From: Myxococcales bacterium | Lineage (GTDB): Bacteria > Myxococcota_A > Polyangia > Polyangiales > Polyangiaceae | Direction of reading: 5' to 3' | DNA: 64,000 bases | Assembly (NCBI GenBank): GCA_016794345.1 | Contig: JAEUKE010000124.1 | Location: 62,001-126,000, forward strand | Shown here: piece by piece, positions 21,855 to 30,475 of the stretch | How positions within the stretch are numbered: the first letter of the stretch is position 1 | Layout of the letters: each line of letters begins with the position of its first letter | Program-made: the position numbers and the translations under genes | The notes under the pieces: generated by a model | Told to the model about the DNA's origin: nothing | What the model saw: only the letters and a program-made list of their open reading frames with translations | Database searches by the model: none

Positions 21855-22904
21855 TCAAGGCGCTCGTTCGGCCGCGGGCCTGAACTCCACGACGTCGACC
21901 GTGAAGCTCGCGGCGAGCAGCGGGTCGAGCGCCTCGACCACCAGCGTGAAGGTGCCGGCGGCAGGGAAGGGGATCTCCACCGTGGGCCCCGTGTCGTAGC
22001 AGCCGAGCTCGGATCGCCAGTCGGTGCACGTCGAGCGGACGCTGACGCCGTGGTTCTCGGGGAGCTCGAGGACGAGCGTGCCCGGCTCGGGCACGTGCAG
22101 GAGGAGGAAGTCGTCCGGCGCGTCGGCTCCCAAGCAGTTGCTCTCCGTCAAGCTCGGCTGGCCGAGCGTGCTGCCTTCCATCGATCGGTCGAAGGAGAGG
22201 TCGACGAAGGGCCCGCTCACGGTCTCCTCACACGCCTCGAGGAGCGCGTCACAGGCGGCCGAGCAGTCCGTGTCGGCGCAATCGACGGCGCCGTCCGAGT
22301 CCTCGTCCCAGCCGTTGTCACATCCGTCTTCGGTCAGCGGCGCCTCGCAGGGATACGGCGCGCCCGGCTCGCTGCAGTCGGGGCTCTCGGGGGCGTCCTC
22401 GGGGCCGACGTGTTGGGTGCTCGTCGACGCCGCGCAGGCCAGGAGGCCGACGGCGGTGAGGCCGCGCGCCCAGACACCTCGCGGCGGCGGCGCTACGTGC
22501 GACGCGACGCGCCTCGCGAACACGTACGCGAGCGGCAACACGAGCAGCGTCAAGAGGTCGGTCGGGTCGCTCCACTGCTGGAACGGAAGACCCAGCGCGC
22601 CATAGAGCGCCTCGCCGGCCGCGTTGATCTCGGTCGAGAGCTCCAGCGCGGTGAAGCCGAGCCCGACCGCAACGTGGGCGGCAGCGAGCCCGAGCGGGGT
22701 GCGCGCGCGCACGAGGATGGCGAGGAGGGCGGGCGCGACGAAGAGCCCCGCTACGTCGCTCAGCTTGCCCGTGAGCCAGCTCGGGACCAGGCCCGCGCCC
22801 TTGAGCACGTGATCGTTGACCAGCAGGAGGAGGAGGCTCGTGAGCCACGCGGGCTGCGCGAGGACGCGGCCGAGGTCGAGATCACGGCTGCTTCGCGGGC
22901 TCAT
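21855..22904 (-). CDS. Membrane protein with Cys/Asp-rich extracellular half
   Basis: A 349-residue protein in two parts. Residues 15–165 hold four or five hydrophobic helices (AWLTSLLLLLVNDHVLKG, VAGLFVAPALLAILV, LLTLLVLPLAYVF and a final helix). The second half carries paired cysteines and the Asp-rich motif DEDSDGAVDCADTDC, as in calcium-binding MopE/thrombospondin-type repeats, then a beta-sandwich-like end (IPFPAAGTFTLVVEALD) resembling bacterial pre-peptidase C-terminal domains. I do not know the family. The ATG overlaps the stop of the DUF2330 gene by four bases (ATGA), so both are coupled and probably form one envelope unit. Confidence 0.68.
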   Translation of the reverse strand: MSPRSSRDLDLGRVLAQPAWLTSLLLLLVNDHVLKGAGLVPSWLTGKLSDVAGLFVAPALLAILVRARTPLGLAAAHVAVGLGFTALELSTEINAAGEALYGALGLPFQQWSDPTDLLTLLVLPLAYVFARRVASHVAPPPRGVWARGLTAVGLLACAASTSTQHVGPEDAPESPDCSEPGAPYPCEAPLTEDGCDNGWDEDSDGAVDCADTDCSAACDALLEACEETVSGPFVDLSFDRSMEGSTLGQPSLTESNCLGADAPDDFLLLHVPEPGTLVLELPENHGVSVRSTCTDWRSELGCYDTGPTVEIPFPAAGTFTLVVEALDPLLAASFTVDVVEFRPAAERAP

Positions 22905-24466
22905 GATCGCACCTCACCGGGCGCGCCTGCTCGGCGACGGTGGACGGCTCGCCGCACGAACGCGAGCGTGAAGAGGGCGGCGAGCGCGAGCCCGACGCCG
23001 AACCGCCCGCTCCTCGGGCCACGTTTGTCCGCGCGCACGGGCGTCACCGCGAGGTCACACGTGGGCGGCAGGTTCACGCCGAGCGGCGTCTGCAGCGTGC
23101 TGGATTGCTGGAGCTGCCGCCCCGAGGGGACGAGGACGAGGTCGGCGTCCAGCGCTTCGCGAGGCAGCTTGGCCTCGAGGCGCGTGAGCCACACGTCGGC
23201 GGGGTGCAGCCCGACGAGCGACTGGGCGAGGTCGTCGAGTGGGAGATCGCTGCCGACCGGCGGGTCGCACATGAGCCTCCGCGCGTCGATCTCGGTCGCG
23301 TCGTCGACCGGGCACCCGGCCGGCTCGGCGCACGGACGGAGCACGACGCGGCGCTTGTCGTCGGCGAGCGCGTCGAAGCCGTCTGCGCACGTGGTGCTGC
23401 TGCTCTCGCCGTTCAGGAAGGCCTGCTCGACGTAGGTCTCGGCGATCGTGCCGAACGTCCAGCCGTTTGTCGTCGCGAACCGGAGCGGCCGCTCCGCCGC
23501 CTCGTTTTCGATCTCACGGAAGAGGGCGCCTTTCGCCGAGAACGGAACGTGGAAGCTCCGCCCGCCGTTCTGGGCGAGCGCCTGCTCGCGCATGACGGCG
23601 TAGGTCGACGTGTTCGTGCCGAAGTCCCACGAGAGCTGCCCAGGGAAGACGGCGACCTCCGCGAAGCCCTGGGCGGTCATGCGCCCTTCGGAGAGCACGA
23701 ACAGCGTGATGTCGGTGAAGGGGCCCGTGCCGGCGGCGACCATGCGGAGGGGCAGGGTGGTCACCGCGCCGGATTGTACGACGCGCACCGGTCGCATCTG
23801 CTGCACGCCGGCGGCGGGCAAGAGCCGGAGGGCCACGAAGTCGAAGCCCTCCGCCACGTAGGAGTCGATGAGCGGGTGGATGTCGGCGGGGATCGCGTAG
23901 CCGTGATCCTCGAGCCAGGTGGGCAGCGCGCCCGGCTCGTCCGCGCTCAAGATGACGGTTTCGTAAGGACCAGCCGAGCCGTGGCTGACCACCGTGACTG
24001 GCGGGTCCGACGCGCCCACCCCGTCCTCGAGGCCGACGCCGCCGTCGCCGCACCCGGCCGCGGCGGGCGCCGCGATCGAGACGTTGCAGAAGAACGCGCC
24101 GGTGTCGCACTCGAGATCCGGCGCGTAGACCTGCGCCCGCGTCGCGGCGTCGAGGACGTCGAACCAGGCGTCGGAGGCGACCTCGATCCGGGCGCCGGGC
24201 TTGATCGGGAGCACCCACGCGAACTCCTCGGGCGTGCCCGCGTAGGCGATCTGGTCCCACAGGATTGTCTGCTCGGAGGAGATCGAGAGGGCCATCCGGT
24301 GGCCGGTCACCACGGTCCCTTTGTCGGGGCTCGGCGGCGGAGGAATGAAACATCCACCACACGCGGTCGCGGGTCGCGGGGAGACTGTCAGCGCGGCGCC
24401 GAGCGTGCACATCGCGACGAGCGCGCGCCGCAGCAGGCGGCGCACGGCCGGGGAAGGAGGGGTCAT
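22901..24466 (-). CDS. DUF2330 secreted, membrane-anchored protein
   Basis: A 521-residue protein of the DUF2330 family. It has an N-terminal signal peptide ending near TACGGCF, where the Cys-Gly-Gly-Cys and the following ILWDQIAYAGTPEEFAWVLPI are the family hallmark. Further blocks include PLIDSYVAEGFDFVALRL and FTDITLFVLSEGRMTA. The C-terminus has one transmembrane helix (GRFGVGLALAALFTLAFV) followed by Arg-rich residues, which would anchor it in the membrane in a MYXO-CTERM-like arrangement. The family has no known activity. It is translated in coupling with the downstream membrane protein (ATGA) and read divergently from the lipoprotein gene at 24617 across a 150-bp promoter region. Confidence 0.85.
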   Translation of the reverse strand: MTPPSPAVRRLLRRALVAMCTLGAALTVSPRPATACGGCFIPPPPSPDKGTVVTGHRMALSISSEQTILWDQIAYAGTPEEFAWVLPIKPGARIEVASDAWFDVLDAATRAQVYAPDLECDTGAFFCNVSIAAPAAAGCGDGGVGLEDGVGASDPPVTVVSHGSAGPYETVILSADEPGALPTWLEDHGYAIPADIHPLIDSYVAEGFDFVALRLLPAAGVQQMRPVRVVQSGAVTTLPLRMVAAGTGPFTDITLFVLSEGRMTAQGFAEVAVFPGQLSWDFGTNTSTYAVMREQALAQNGGRSFHVPFSAKGALFREIENEAAERPLRFATTNGWTFGTIAETYVEQAFLNGESSSTTCADGFDALADDKRRVVLRPCAEPAGCPVDDATEIDARRLMCDPPVGSDLPLDDLAQSLVGLHPADVWLTRLEAKLPREALDADLVLVPSGRQLQQSSTLQTPLGVNLPPTCDLAVTPVRADKRGPRSGRFGVGLALAALFTLAFVRRAVHRRRAGAPGEVRS

Positions 24467-24616
24467 GTTCTACCTCGGGGGGCGCGACCGAGCTGTCATA
24501 GCGGGCCGCGCAAGGAAGCTAAAAGCGAGCGAGTTTCACGAAGCTCTCGGGGGCCCGAGCAACGAGGATGCCAGAAGCTTGGCTCCGCTCCCGGGCGGGC
24601 GGTGTAGGCTGCGCCC

Positions 24617-25042
24617 GTGTCCGCGCCGAGAACCATCATCGCCTCCGTGGCCGCCGGCTTGCTGCTGGGCTGCGCCTTCCTCGCGTGCTCTTCGCGCGTC
24701 GCCGGGCCCGAGAGCCGCTGCGACTCCGGCGACGCAACCCAGACGCTCGCCATGACCCCGGCGATGTGCGCGGGGGCCGCCGGCACCTCGTCGCCGAGCG
24801 CCTCGAGCGCGTCCGCCGACAAAGCTCCGCCGGCTTCGCCCGCGGCCTCGGCCTCGGCGGCCGCGCCCGTCTCCGAGGGCCCTCCGGCCGCACCCGCGCC
24901 GAGCTCACCCCTGCTCGACCCGGCGACCTGCGATCTCGACTGCGCTCGAGCGTGTGGCGGCGTCCCCGACTCGGTCTGCAAGCGACTCAGCGAGAAGGAG
25001 ATCGAGTGCCGGATCAACCGGCCGCACTACCCCGGCTGCTGA
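24617..25042 (+). CDS. Small lipoprotein with Ala/Ser/Pro linker and Cys-rich tail
   Basis: A 141-residue lipoprotein starting at GTG 24617. The signal IIASVAAGLLLGCAFLACSS contains two possible lipoboxes (LLLGC and LAC). Residues 55–100 are a low-complexity Ala/Ser/Pro linker. The last 40 residues carry six cysteines (CDLDCARACGGVPDSVCKRL, ending YPGC), a compact disulfide-type domain seen at the end of other myxobacterial lipoproteins. Family unknown. Its 3' end overlaps the next gene by 37 bases in another frame, so the two are co-transcribed. Confidence 0.7.
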   Translation: MSAPRTIIASVAAGLLLGCAFLACSSRVAGPESRCDSGDATQTLAMTPAMCAGAAGTSSPSASSASADKAPPASPAASASAAAPVSEGPPAAPAPSSPLLDPATCDLDCARACGGVPDSVCKRLSEKEIECRINRPHYPGC

Positions 25043-25788
25043 TCTCGACGGCCGGCCTCGCGGTGCTCCTCGTGACGGGCGCATCCGGGTGCGACCGCGA
25101 GCTGTCCGGATCTCTGTCACGCGGGCCGCGCGCGCTGCCCTCGACGCTGGCCTCGAGCGCGCAGCGCGGGGACCCGGCGCTCGGGGCCGACGCGTGCTCC
25201 TTCGATTGGGTGTCGCTCGATGAGGCCTTCCGCTCCTGCGCGACGTTCCCGACGGAAGAGAAGTCCACGCAGCCGCCGCGCAAGCTCCGCGTTCCCCGCG
25301 AGCCCCTCTCGGTCCCCTCGGGGGAGTCGCTCTCGTTTTCGGTCGGCGTCGGGCAACGAGAAGGGACGAAGGGACCGTGGACGCTCGACCTCGACGATCG
25401 CTGTGGGACTGCGATGCGGCCGATGCTCGTCGACGCCGAGGGGCGTCTCCTCGACGACCTCGCGCTCCTTCCTCCGCCGGCCTGTCCGGGGTCGCGTGCT
25501 CGCGTCACGCTGTCGGGGCGAGGGCAGGTCTCGGCGCGCCTCACAATCAAGGCGGTCAAGCGGACCGTCGAGCGCGTCGTCGTCGGTCACCGCACGCTGC
25601 CGGGAGGACGCGTGGAGAACGTCTTCGAGAACCGCGAGAAGGAGGCGCCTCTCCCGCCCGGCAAGTACGGCATCGAGATCGCGCTCCCCACGAGCGACGG
25701 CGCGACGGAGGTCGTGCCGCTCGAGGTGACGCCTGCTCCTGTCGCGCCGCGGAAGGGCCCCGGGCGGGCCGACAAGCCACGGCCCTGA
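25006..25788 (+). CDS. Lipoprotein, unknown function
   Basis: A 260-residue lipoprotein. I choose the GTG at 25006 because AAGGAG lies at 24995–25000 and the resulting signal peptide LLISTAGLAVLLVTGASGC is complete; the gene therefore begins inside its upstream neighbour, with a 37-base overlap. The mature protein is mostly beta in pattern, with two Cys pairs (CSFDWVSLDEAFRSC, CGTA to CPGS), and a segment LSVPSGESLSFSVGVGQREG to ARLTIKAV that looks like a carbohydrate-binding or pre-peptidase-like sandwich. I do not recognise it. It converges on the PEGA-like gene at 25822. Confidence 0.7.
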   Translation: MPDQPAALPRLLISTAGLAVLLVTGASGCDRELSGSLSRGPRALPSTLASSAQRGDPALGADACSFDWVSLDEAFRSCATFPTEEKSTQPPRKLRVPREPLSVPSGESLSFSVGVGQREGTKGPWTLDLDDRCGTAMRPMLVDAEGRLLDDLALLPPPACPGSRARVTLSGRGQVSARLTIKAVKRTVERVVVGHRTLPGGRVENVFENREKEAPLPPGKYGIEIALPTSDGATEVVPLEVTPAPVAPRKGPGRADKPRP

Positions 25789-25821
25789 GCTGCCACGGCC
25801 ATCAGCGCTCGTACGTGCCGC

Positions 25822-26577
25822 TCACGCCGCGCATCGCGCCCCCGCGGCGAGCGACGCGATCCCGACGCCGAGGCCGACGTCGCCGACGAGGAACTTCGTC
25901 TCGATCGAGCCGACGACGTCCTCCGAGCATCGCGGCGCGCACGTGCTCTCGGCGTCCGACGTCTCGGCGAGGCCGAGACCGGCCATCACCCCGAAGAGAC
26001 CGAGCCCGGCAACGCCCACGTCGCCGAGGATCCACGTGGCCGGATGAATGGCTGGCCCCAGCTCCGGCTCGGGCGGCGGAGGCGCGGCCTTCTCGGGTAC
26101 GAACGAGACCTCCACCCGGCGTCCCTTTTCGCCTTCGCGAACGACGATGCTCTTCCTCGTGGAGGCACCGTCTTTCAAGGTGAAGACGAGATCGTGGGGC
26201 CCCGGATCGACCGGCAAGGCCTTGCCGTCGAGGATCGTCGCCAGCGGCTTGCCATCCATCGTCACGTCGACCGCCGTCGCGTCTTGCGCGCTTTCGTCGA
26301 GCACGATGAGGAGCAGCGTCGGGATCTGGCGATCGAACTCATCGAGCCAGGTCAGGCAGTCGGCCTGGGTGACCGAGGGGCAGGTCGGGTCGGAGCAGAC
26401 GAGGAGCTGTTCGCGTGATGCTCGCAGGGCGCCGGAGGCGCGGAGCTTCTGCGCATCCTCGTAGGCCACGGCACACGCGCGCTTGTCGACGGCGACGGCG
26501 TCGCGCGAGCAAGTGACGACCCCGACGACCGTGGCCAGCGTCGAGAGCCAGACGGAGCGGAGGAGAGCGGGTCGCAT
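25822..26577 (-). CDS. PEGA-like exported protein (paralogue of the 56.1 kb gene)
   Basis: A 251-residue protein with an N-terminal signal peptide. Residues 30–95 form a conserved helical block (CAVAYEDAQKLRASGALRASR, LLVCSDPTCP, DCLTWLDEFDRQIP) and are followed by a PEGA-type beta domain with DGKPL and VDPGPHDLVF. Two hydrophobic helices near the C-terminus (WILGDVGVAGLGLFGVMAGL and a last one) anchor it. The same architecture, including YE(D/G)AQ and DPGPHDL, is found in the partner of kinase 2 at 56.1–56.9 kb. Its ATG shares one base with the TGA of a vestigial kinase C-terminus (see 26577–26630), so it was once the second gene of a kinase operon. Confidence 0.78.
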   Translation of the reverse strand: MRPALLRSVWLSTLATVVGVVTCSRDAVAVDKRACAVAYEDAQKLRASGALRASREQLLVCSDPTCPSVTQADCLTWLDEFDRQIPTLLLIVLDESAQDATAVDVTMDGKPLATILDGKALPVDPGPHDLVFTLKDGASTRKSIVVREGEKGRRVEVSFVPEKAAPPPPEPELGPAIHPATWILGDVGVAGLGLFGVMAGLGLAETSDAESTCAPRCSEDVVGSIETKFLVGDVGLGVGIASLAAGARCAA

Positions 26578-26630
26578 CAGAGGCACTCCGGCTTGAGCTT
26601 CCGGATCCCATCCACCAACACGTCCGCGCG
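26577..26630 (-). pseudogene. Vestigial C-terminal tail of a lost Ser/Thr kinase
   Basis: In frame before the TGA at 26577–26579 the sequence reads VDGIRKLKPECL-stop. Kinase 2 ends ID-TEGIRRVKRECF-stop, and in both places the stop touches or overlaps the start codon of the PEGA-like partner gene. Nothing further upstream on this strand resembles a kinase, and a plus-strand gene starts at 26702. I infer that an ancestral kinase gene was deleted, leaving only its last codons attached to the partner. Confidence 0.6.
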
Positions 26631-26701
26631 CCGTTTCGCTGGGAGATCCTGCGCCTCCCGTGAAGCGAGCGGGCGCGCGCACGATCTGATATCCGTCGAG
26701 G

Positions 26702-27928
26702 GTGCGCGCCGCGCCGCTCGTCTCCTTCTCGGTCGCCGTCGGCGTCCTCGCCGCAGGCTCGGCCGCCTCCGCGCACTCGGCCGGACAGTCGAGCTCGGGG
26801 TGCATGGGTTGTCACGGCGCGGGCAGCGACTACCCAATCTCGGCGAGCGTCGACCCGCAGACGTTTGGTCCCGGCCAGCAGGTGAGCGTGACCGTCACGA
26901 TCGCGCCCGGCTTCGGCGCGAACGCCGGCGTGTTCGTCGCCGCCAACGGCGGGACGCTCGCGACCGTCGGCGGACAGGGGCTCGGCCTCGTTCCGGCCGG
27001 GCTCACGCACACCTCGCCCAAGGGCCTCTCGAACGGGCAGGCGTCGTTCGTGTTCCTCTGGACGGCGCCGAGCGCGCCGGGCGCCGTTCGCTTCGACGTC
27101 TCGACCCTCGTGGGCAATGGCAACGGGAGCTCGAGCGGAGACTCGGCCGACCGCGCGTATTTCGATTTCGTCTACGGGTGTCAGCCCGCCACCTATTACG
27201 CGGACAACGACTCGGACGGCTTCGGAGACTCCGACCAGCCCCGGGTCCATTGCGACACGAGCCCGCCGACCGGCTACGCGACCGCGGGGGGGGACTGCGA
27301 CGACTTCCGCGATACGACCTTCCCGGGCGCCGTCGAATACTGCAATCAGCGCGACGACGACTGCGACGGCGTGGTCGACGACGACGCGATCCCGTTCCCG
27401 CTCTATCCCGACGCCGACGGAGACGGCTACTACAGCACCGCGGAGTTCACGAGCGGCGAGAGCATCATCGGCTGCGTCCCGACCGCGGGGTGGGCGGCCG
27501 AGGGGATCGACTGCGCCCCGGACGACCCGGCGATCAACCCCGGCGTCGAGGAGGTCTGCAACAACATCGACGACAACTGTGACGCGCGGATCGACGAATA
27601 CGTCCGCCCGCGGTGCGGCGAGGGTTGGTGCGAGCGGGAGGCGTACACGTGCGCGGGGGACATGTGTTTCCCGGGCACGCCCAGGGCCGAGGAGTGCAAC
27701 CTCTTCGACGACGACTGCGACGGCATCGTGGACAACGGCGAGCTGTGCCCGGCTGGGCAGGCGTGTGTCGCCGCCCAATGTGTCGCCGACCCCGCCGCCG
27801 CGCCCGCGCCCGCGGCGCCGAAGGAGAGCGACAGCGGCTGCGCCGTCGGCGGACAGGGCAGCGTGTGGCTCCTGGTCGGCGGGCTCGTCGCGCTGATGAG
27901 GCTCGTCAGCCGGCGCGCTCGCCGCTGA
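26702..27928 (+). CDS. MopE-type metal-binding repeat protein with CxxCH N-domain and MYXO-CTERM-like tail
   Basis: A 408-residue secreted protein from GTG 26702. After the signal peptide comes GCMGCHG, a c-type heme-like or metal-binding CxxCH, leading into a Reelin-type/choice-of-anchor beta domain (FGPGQQVSVTVTIAPGF to AYFDFVYGC). Residues 160–340 contain three MopE-type putative metal-binding repeats (DNDSDGFGDSD, GGDCDDFRDTTFPGAVEYCN, DDDCDGVVDDD, EVCNNIDDNCDARIDE, NLFDDDCDGIVDNGE). After a Pro/Ala linker the C-terminus reads SGCAVGG, a hydrophobic helix and SRRARR, the Cys–TM–Arg layout of MYXO-CTERM sorting tails. I therefore expect surface display via type II secretion and rhombosortase-like processing. 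Convergent with the reductase operon, only 12 bases away. Confidence 0.85.
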   Translation: MRAAPLVSFSVAVGVLAAGSAASAHSAGQSSSGCMGCHGAGSDYPISASVDPQTFGPGQQVSVTVTIAPGFGANAGVFVAANGGTLATVGGQGLGLVPAGLTHTSPKGLSNGQASFVFLWTAPSAPGAVRFDVSTLVGNGNGSSSGDSADRAYFDFVYGCQPATYYADNDSDGFGDSDQPRVHCDTSPPTGYATAGGDCDDFRDTTFPGAVEYCNQRDDDCDGVVDDDAIPFPLYPDADGDGYYSTAEFTSGESIIGCVPTAGWAAEGIDCAPDDPAINPGVEEVCNNIDDNCDARIDEYVRPRCGEGWCEREAYTCAGDMCFPGTPRAEECNLFDDDCDGIVDNGELCPAGQACVAAQCVADPAAAPAPAAPKESDSGCAVGGQGSVWLLVGGLVALMRLVSRRARR

Positions 27929-27940
27929 GCGACCGAGCCA

Positions 27941-29413
27941 TCACCGCCACCGCGGAGCGACAAGGCGCCGCCGGCCGTCGTCGGTGACCATGCCCCCGGC
28001 GTCCGCGACGTCTGCCCGGTCCCAGAGCTGACACGTCACGGCGCGGTGTTTCTGGTCGAGGCCCTCACAGTAGTTCGAGTAGAGGCAGCGGCGGATCTCG
28101 GCGCCGCGGCCGAGCCGGAGCTTCTTGAACCAGTCGGGGTCCGCGAGCGACTGCCGCGCGGCGCCGATGATGTCGCCCTCGCCGCGCCGGAGGATCGCCT
28201 CGGCCTGCGAGAACTCGCCGATGCCGCCCGCGACCACCACGGGCGTGGTGAGCCCTGCGGCGCGGACGGCCGCGCGCACTTGGGCTTGCTTGGGGACGTT
28301 GCGCGCAAACGGGCCGCGCGCGTCGGAGAGCGCCGGCGGCATGCACTCGAAGCCGCTCTCCCCGGTGTAGGGGTAGGCCGCCTCGCCCACCTTGGGCTGC
28401 TTGGCGTCTTCGAACTTTCCGCCGGTCGACAGGGACAGAAAGTCCATCCCTGCGCGCGCGAACGCGACGGCGAAGGCGCTCGCGTCCGCCGTATCGGAGC
28501 CGCGGTCGATGACCTCGTCGCAGAGGAAACGCGCGCCGAGCGTGAACCGCGCGCCCACGGCGGCGCGCGCGGCGGCGTACACCTCGAGCGGCAGGCGCAG
28601 GCGGCCCTCGAGCGTCGCGCCGTAGCCATCGGTCCGGGTGTTGAGCCGCGAGAGGAACGACGCCATCGTGTAAGCGTGGGCGTAGTGGAGCTCCACGCCG
28701 TGGAAGCCCGCGCGCTGGGCCCGCTCGGCCGCGCGCGCGAAGAGGTCGGGCAAGGTCCTCGGCAGCTCGCGGATCTCCTCGAGCTCCACGTCGGTCACGC
28801 GCTCGCGCGCGCCCCTCTCCAGGCTCTCGCGCTCCCGGGCGTCGAGGCAGGCCGCGGCGACGTCGTGCGGCGCGGCGACCAGTCGCTCGCGGATGACCGT
28901 TTCGTCAGCGTCGAGGAGCGCGGGGTCCTCCGTGAGCTCGGACAAGCGCCGGCGGTGCTCGGGCCTCAGGCGAAGGAACTGCCGGAAGAACCGCTCGCGC
29001 TCGGGGCGCCGCTTGATCCGCAGGAAATCGATGATCTGGATGAGGAGCTTGGTCCGGCCGCCGCTTGCGCGCGCGACCGTCTCGGTGAGGCGCTCGAGCC
29101 CGGGGAGGAACCGGTCGTGGCCGATGCGCAAGAGCGGCCCGCTCGGCACGTCGCGGATCCCCGTGGCCTCGACCACGATGGCCCCCGGCTCACCCTGGGC
29201 GAAGCGTTCGTACCAGGCGAGCACCCGATCGGAGACGAAGCCCTCGTCGGTCGCGCGCCAGGGGACCATCGCCGGCACCCACGTGCGCTCGGCCAGGACC
29301 AGCCCGCTCGCGAGCGAGAGGGGTGAGAAGAGGAGGGCGCCGCGCGCCTCCTCCTCCGAGGGGACCACCATCGGAGGCAGGGGGTGGCGGACGCGCTCCT
29401 TGGGCTTGTACAC
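27941..29413 (-). CDS. Old-yellow-enzyme family NADH:flavin oxidoreductase
   Basis: A 490-residue FMN enzyme of the OYE/2,4-dienoyl-CoA reductase-like class. Start: GTG 29413, 20 bases after the aldo/keto reductase stop; the ATG in PPMVVPSEEE is an alternative. Seen are RAGFHGVELHYAHAYTMASF, LNTRTDGYGATLEGRLR (the substrate/FMN signature), VVVAGGI and GAARQSLADPDW. The C-terminal cysteine region, CLYSNYC and then VTC 12 residues later, corresponds to the iron-sulfur CxxCxxxC(x11)C of dienoyl-CoA reductase-type enzymes but lacks the second cysteine, so a normal 4Fe-4S cluster is doubtful. An insertion of about 100 residues (FRQFLRLRPEHRRRLSEL onwards) is longer than in most OYEs. Substrate unknown. 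Confidence 0.85.
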   Translation of the reverse strand: MYKPKERVRHPLPPMVVPSEEEARGALLFSPLSLASGLVLAERTWVPAMVPWRATDEGFVSDRVLAWYERFAQGEPGAIVVEATGIRDVPSGPLLRIGHDRFLPGLERLTETVARASGGRTKLLIQIIDFLRIKRRPERERFFRQFLRLRPEHRRRLSELTEDPALLDADETVIRERLVAAPHDVAAACLDARERESLERGARERVTDVELEEIRELPRTLPDLFARAAERAQRAGFHGVELHYAHAYTMASFLSRLNTRTDGYGATLEGRLRLPLEVYAAARAAVGARFTLGARFLCDEVIDRGSDTADASAFAVAFARAGMDFLSLSTGGKFEDAKQPKVGEAAYPYTGESGFECMPPALSDARGPFARNVPKQAQVRAAVRAAGLTTPVVVAGGIGEFSQAEAILRRGEGDIIGAARQSLADPDWFKKLRLGRGAEIRRCLYSNYCEGLDQKHRAVTCQLWDRADVADAGGMVTDDGRRRLVAPRWR

Positions 29414-29433
29414 GGCCGGGGAGGGTGCCTCGC

Positions 29434-30426
29434 TCAGCGCTCGCTGTCGAGGTGCGCCATCTGCGCGTCCTGGTACCGGGAGCCCGCGATCGCGTCGGAG
29501 GGGACGATCTGCTCGAGCGCCTCGACCTCGGCCGCGCCGAGGGGCCGGTCGAGCGCGCCGAGCACGTCGAGGAGCTGCGCGGGCCTTCGCGCGCCCACAA
29601 CCGGGACGAAGCCGGGCTGCTTCGCCAGCGCCCACGCGACGCAGACCTGCGCGGGGGTACGGCCGCTCTCGGCGGCGAAGGCCGCGAGGCGATCGACGGC
29701 GGCCTGGTTCTTCGCGCCCTCGTCGCCCGTGAACCGCGGGAGGTACGCGCGAAAGTCCTTCGGGCCGGTGGGCTTCTTGCCCGAGAGCAGGCCGCGGCCA
29801 AGGACGCTGTAGAGCGTCGCGCTGATCCCGAGCTCCGTGAGCGTGGGGAAGATCGTCTGCTCGGGGCGACGGCTCGCGAGCGAATATTCGATCTGCAGAT
29901 CGGCGATGGGATGGACCGCGCTCGCGCGGCGCACCGTCTCGGCGCCGACCTCGCTCAGCCCGACATGGCGGACGTAGCCCTGCTTGACGAGGTCGGCGAT
30001 GGCGCCGACCGTCTCCTCGATGGGGACGTTCGGGTCGAGCCGCGCAGGCCGGTAGATGTCGATGACGTCGACGCCGAGGCGCTGGAGGCTGTAGGCCGCA
30101 AAGCTCTTCACGGCCGCCGGCCTTGCGTCGAAGCCGAGCCAGCTCCCGTCGGGGCCACGCAGCGCGCCGAACTTCACCGAGAGCTGGACCTTGTCGCGGT
30201 GCCCGGCGATGGCTCTCCGCACCAGCGCCTCGTTCTGGCCCATCCCGTAGAAGTCGCCGGTGTCGAGGAGGGTCACGCCGCGCTCGATGGCCGCGTGGAT
30301 CGTCGCGACGCCTTCGTCCTCCTCCGAGGCGCCGTACATCCCGCTCATGCTCATGCACCCCAGGGAGATCGGGAAGACCTCGGGGCCCGTCTTGCCCAGC
30401 TTCGTCTGCCTCGTTCGTTCGCTCAT
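29434..30426 (-). CDS. Aldo/keto reductase
   Basis: A 330-residue NADPH-dependent aldo/keto reductase, (beta/alpha)8 fold. The tetrad residues are present as D55, Y60 (DTGDFYGMG) and K85 (SVKFG). The usual catalytic His region reads IYRPARLDP, placing Ala128 where related enzymes (YYQHRVDP) have His; the family tolerates this in some members. NADP-binding blocks SEVGAETVRRA and PVVGARRPAQL are clear. It is the first gene of an operon with the old yellow enzyme. Its promoter region (30427–30510) is AT-rich and contains a LysR-type T-N11-A box at 30463–30475. Function is likely reduction of a reactive carbonyl or enone in concert with the OYE; this is inference. Confidence 0.88.
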   Translation of the reverse strand: MSERTRQTKLGKTGPEVFPISLGCMSMSGMYGASEEDEGVATIHAAIERGVTLLDTGDFYGMGQNEALVRRAIAGHRDKVQLSVKFGALRGPDGSWLGFDARPAAVKSFAAYSLQRLGVDVIDIYRPARLDPNVPIEETVGAIADLVKQGYVRHVGLSEVGAETVRRASAVHPIADLQIEYSLASRRPEQTIFPTLTELGISATLYSVLGRGLLSGKKPTGPKDFRAYLPRFTGDEGAKNQAAVDRLAAFAAESGRTPAQVCVAWALAKQPGFVPVVGARRPAQLLDVLGALDRPLGAAEVEALEQIVPSDAIAGSRYQDAQMAHLDSER

Positions 30427-30462
30427 GAGAGAAACCTAGGCCCCGAGAATGAATCAATCCAA

Positions 30463-30475
30463 TGCATAAGAGGCA
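30463..30475. promoter_or_regulatory. LysR-type operator candidate (T-N11-A)
   Basis: TGCATAAGAGGCA, an interrupted palindrome with ATGC/GCAT arms, sits 36 bases upstream of the aldo/keto reductase ATG in an unusually AT-rich gap. A second pair, GCATAC at 30473–30478 and GTATGC at 30501–30506, extends the dyad. The LysR gene at 32188 is the nearest candidate regulator. Confidence 0.4.
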
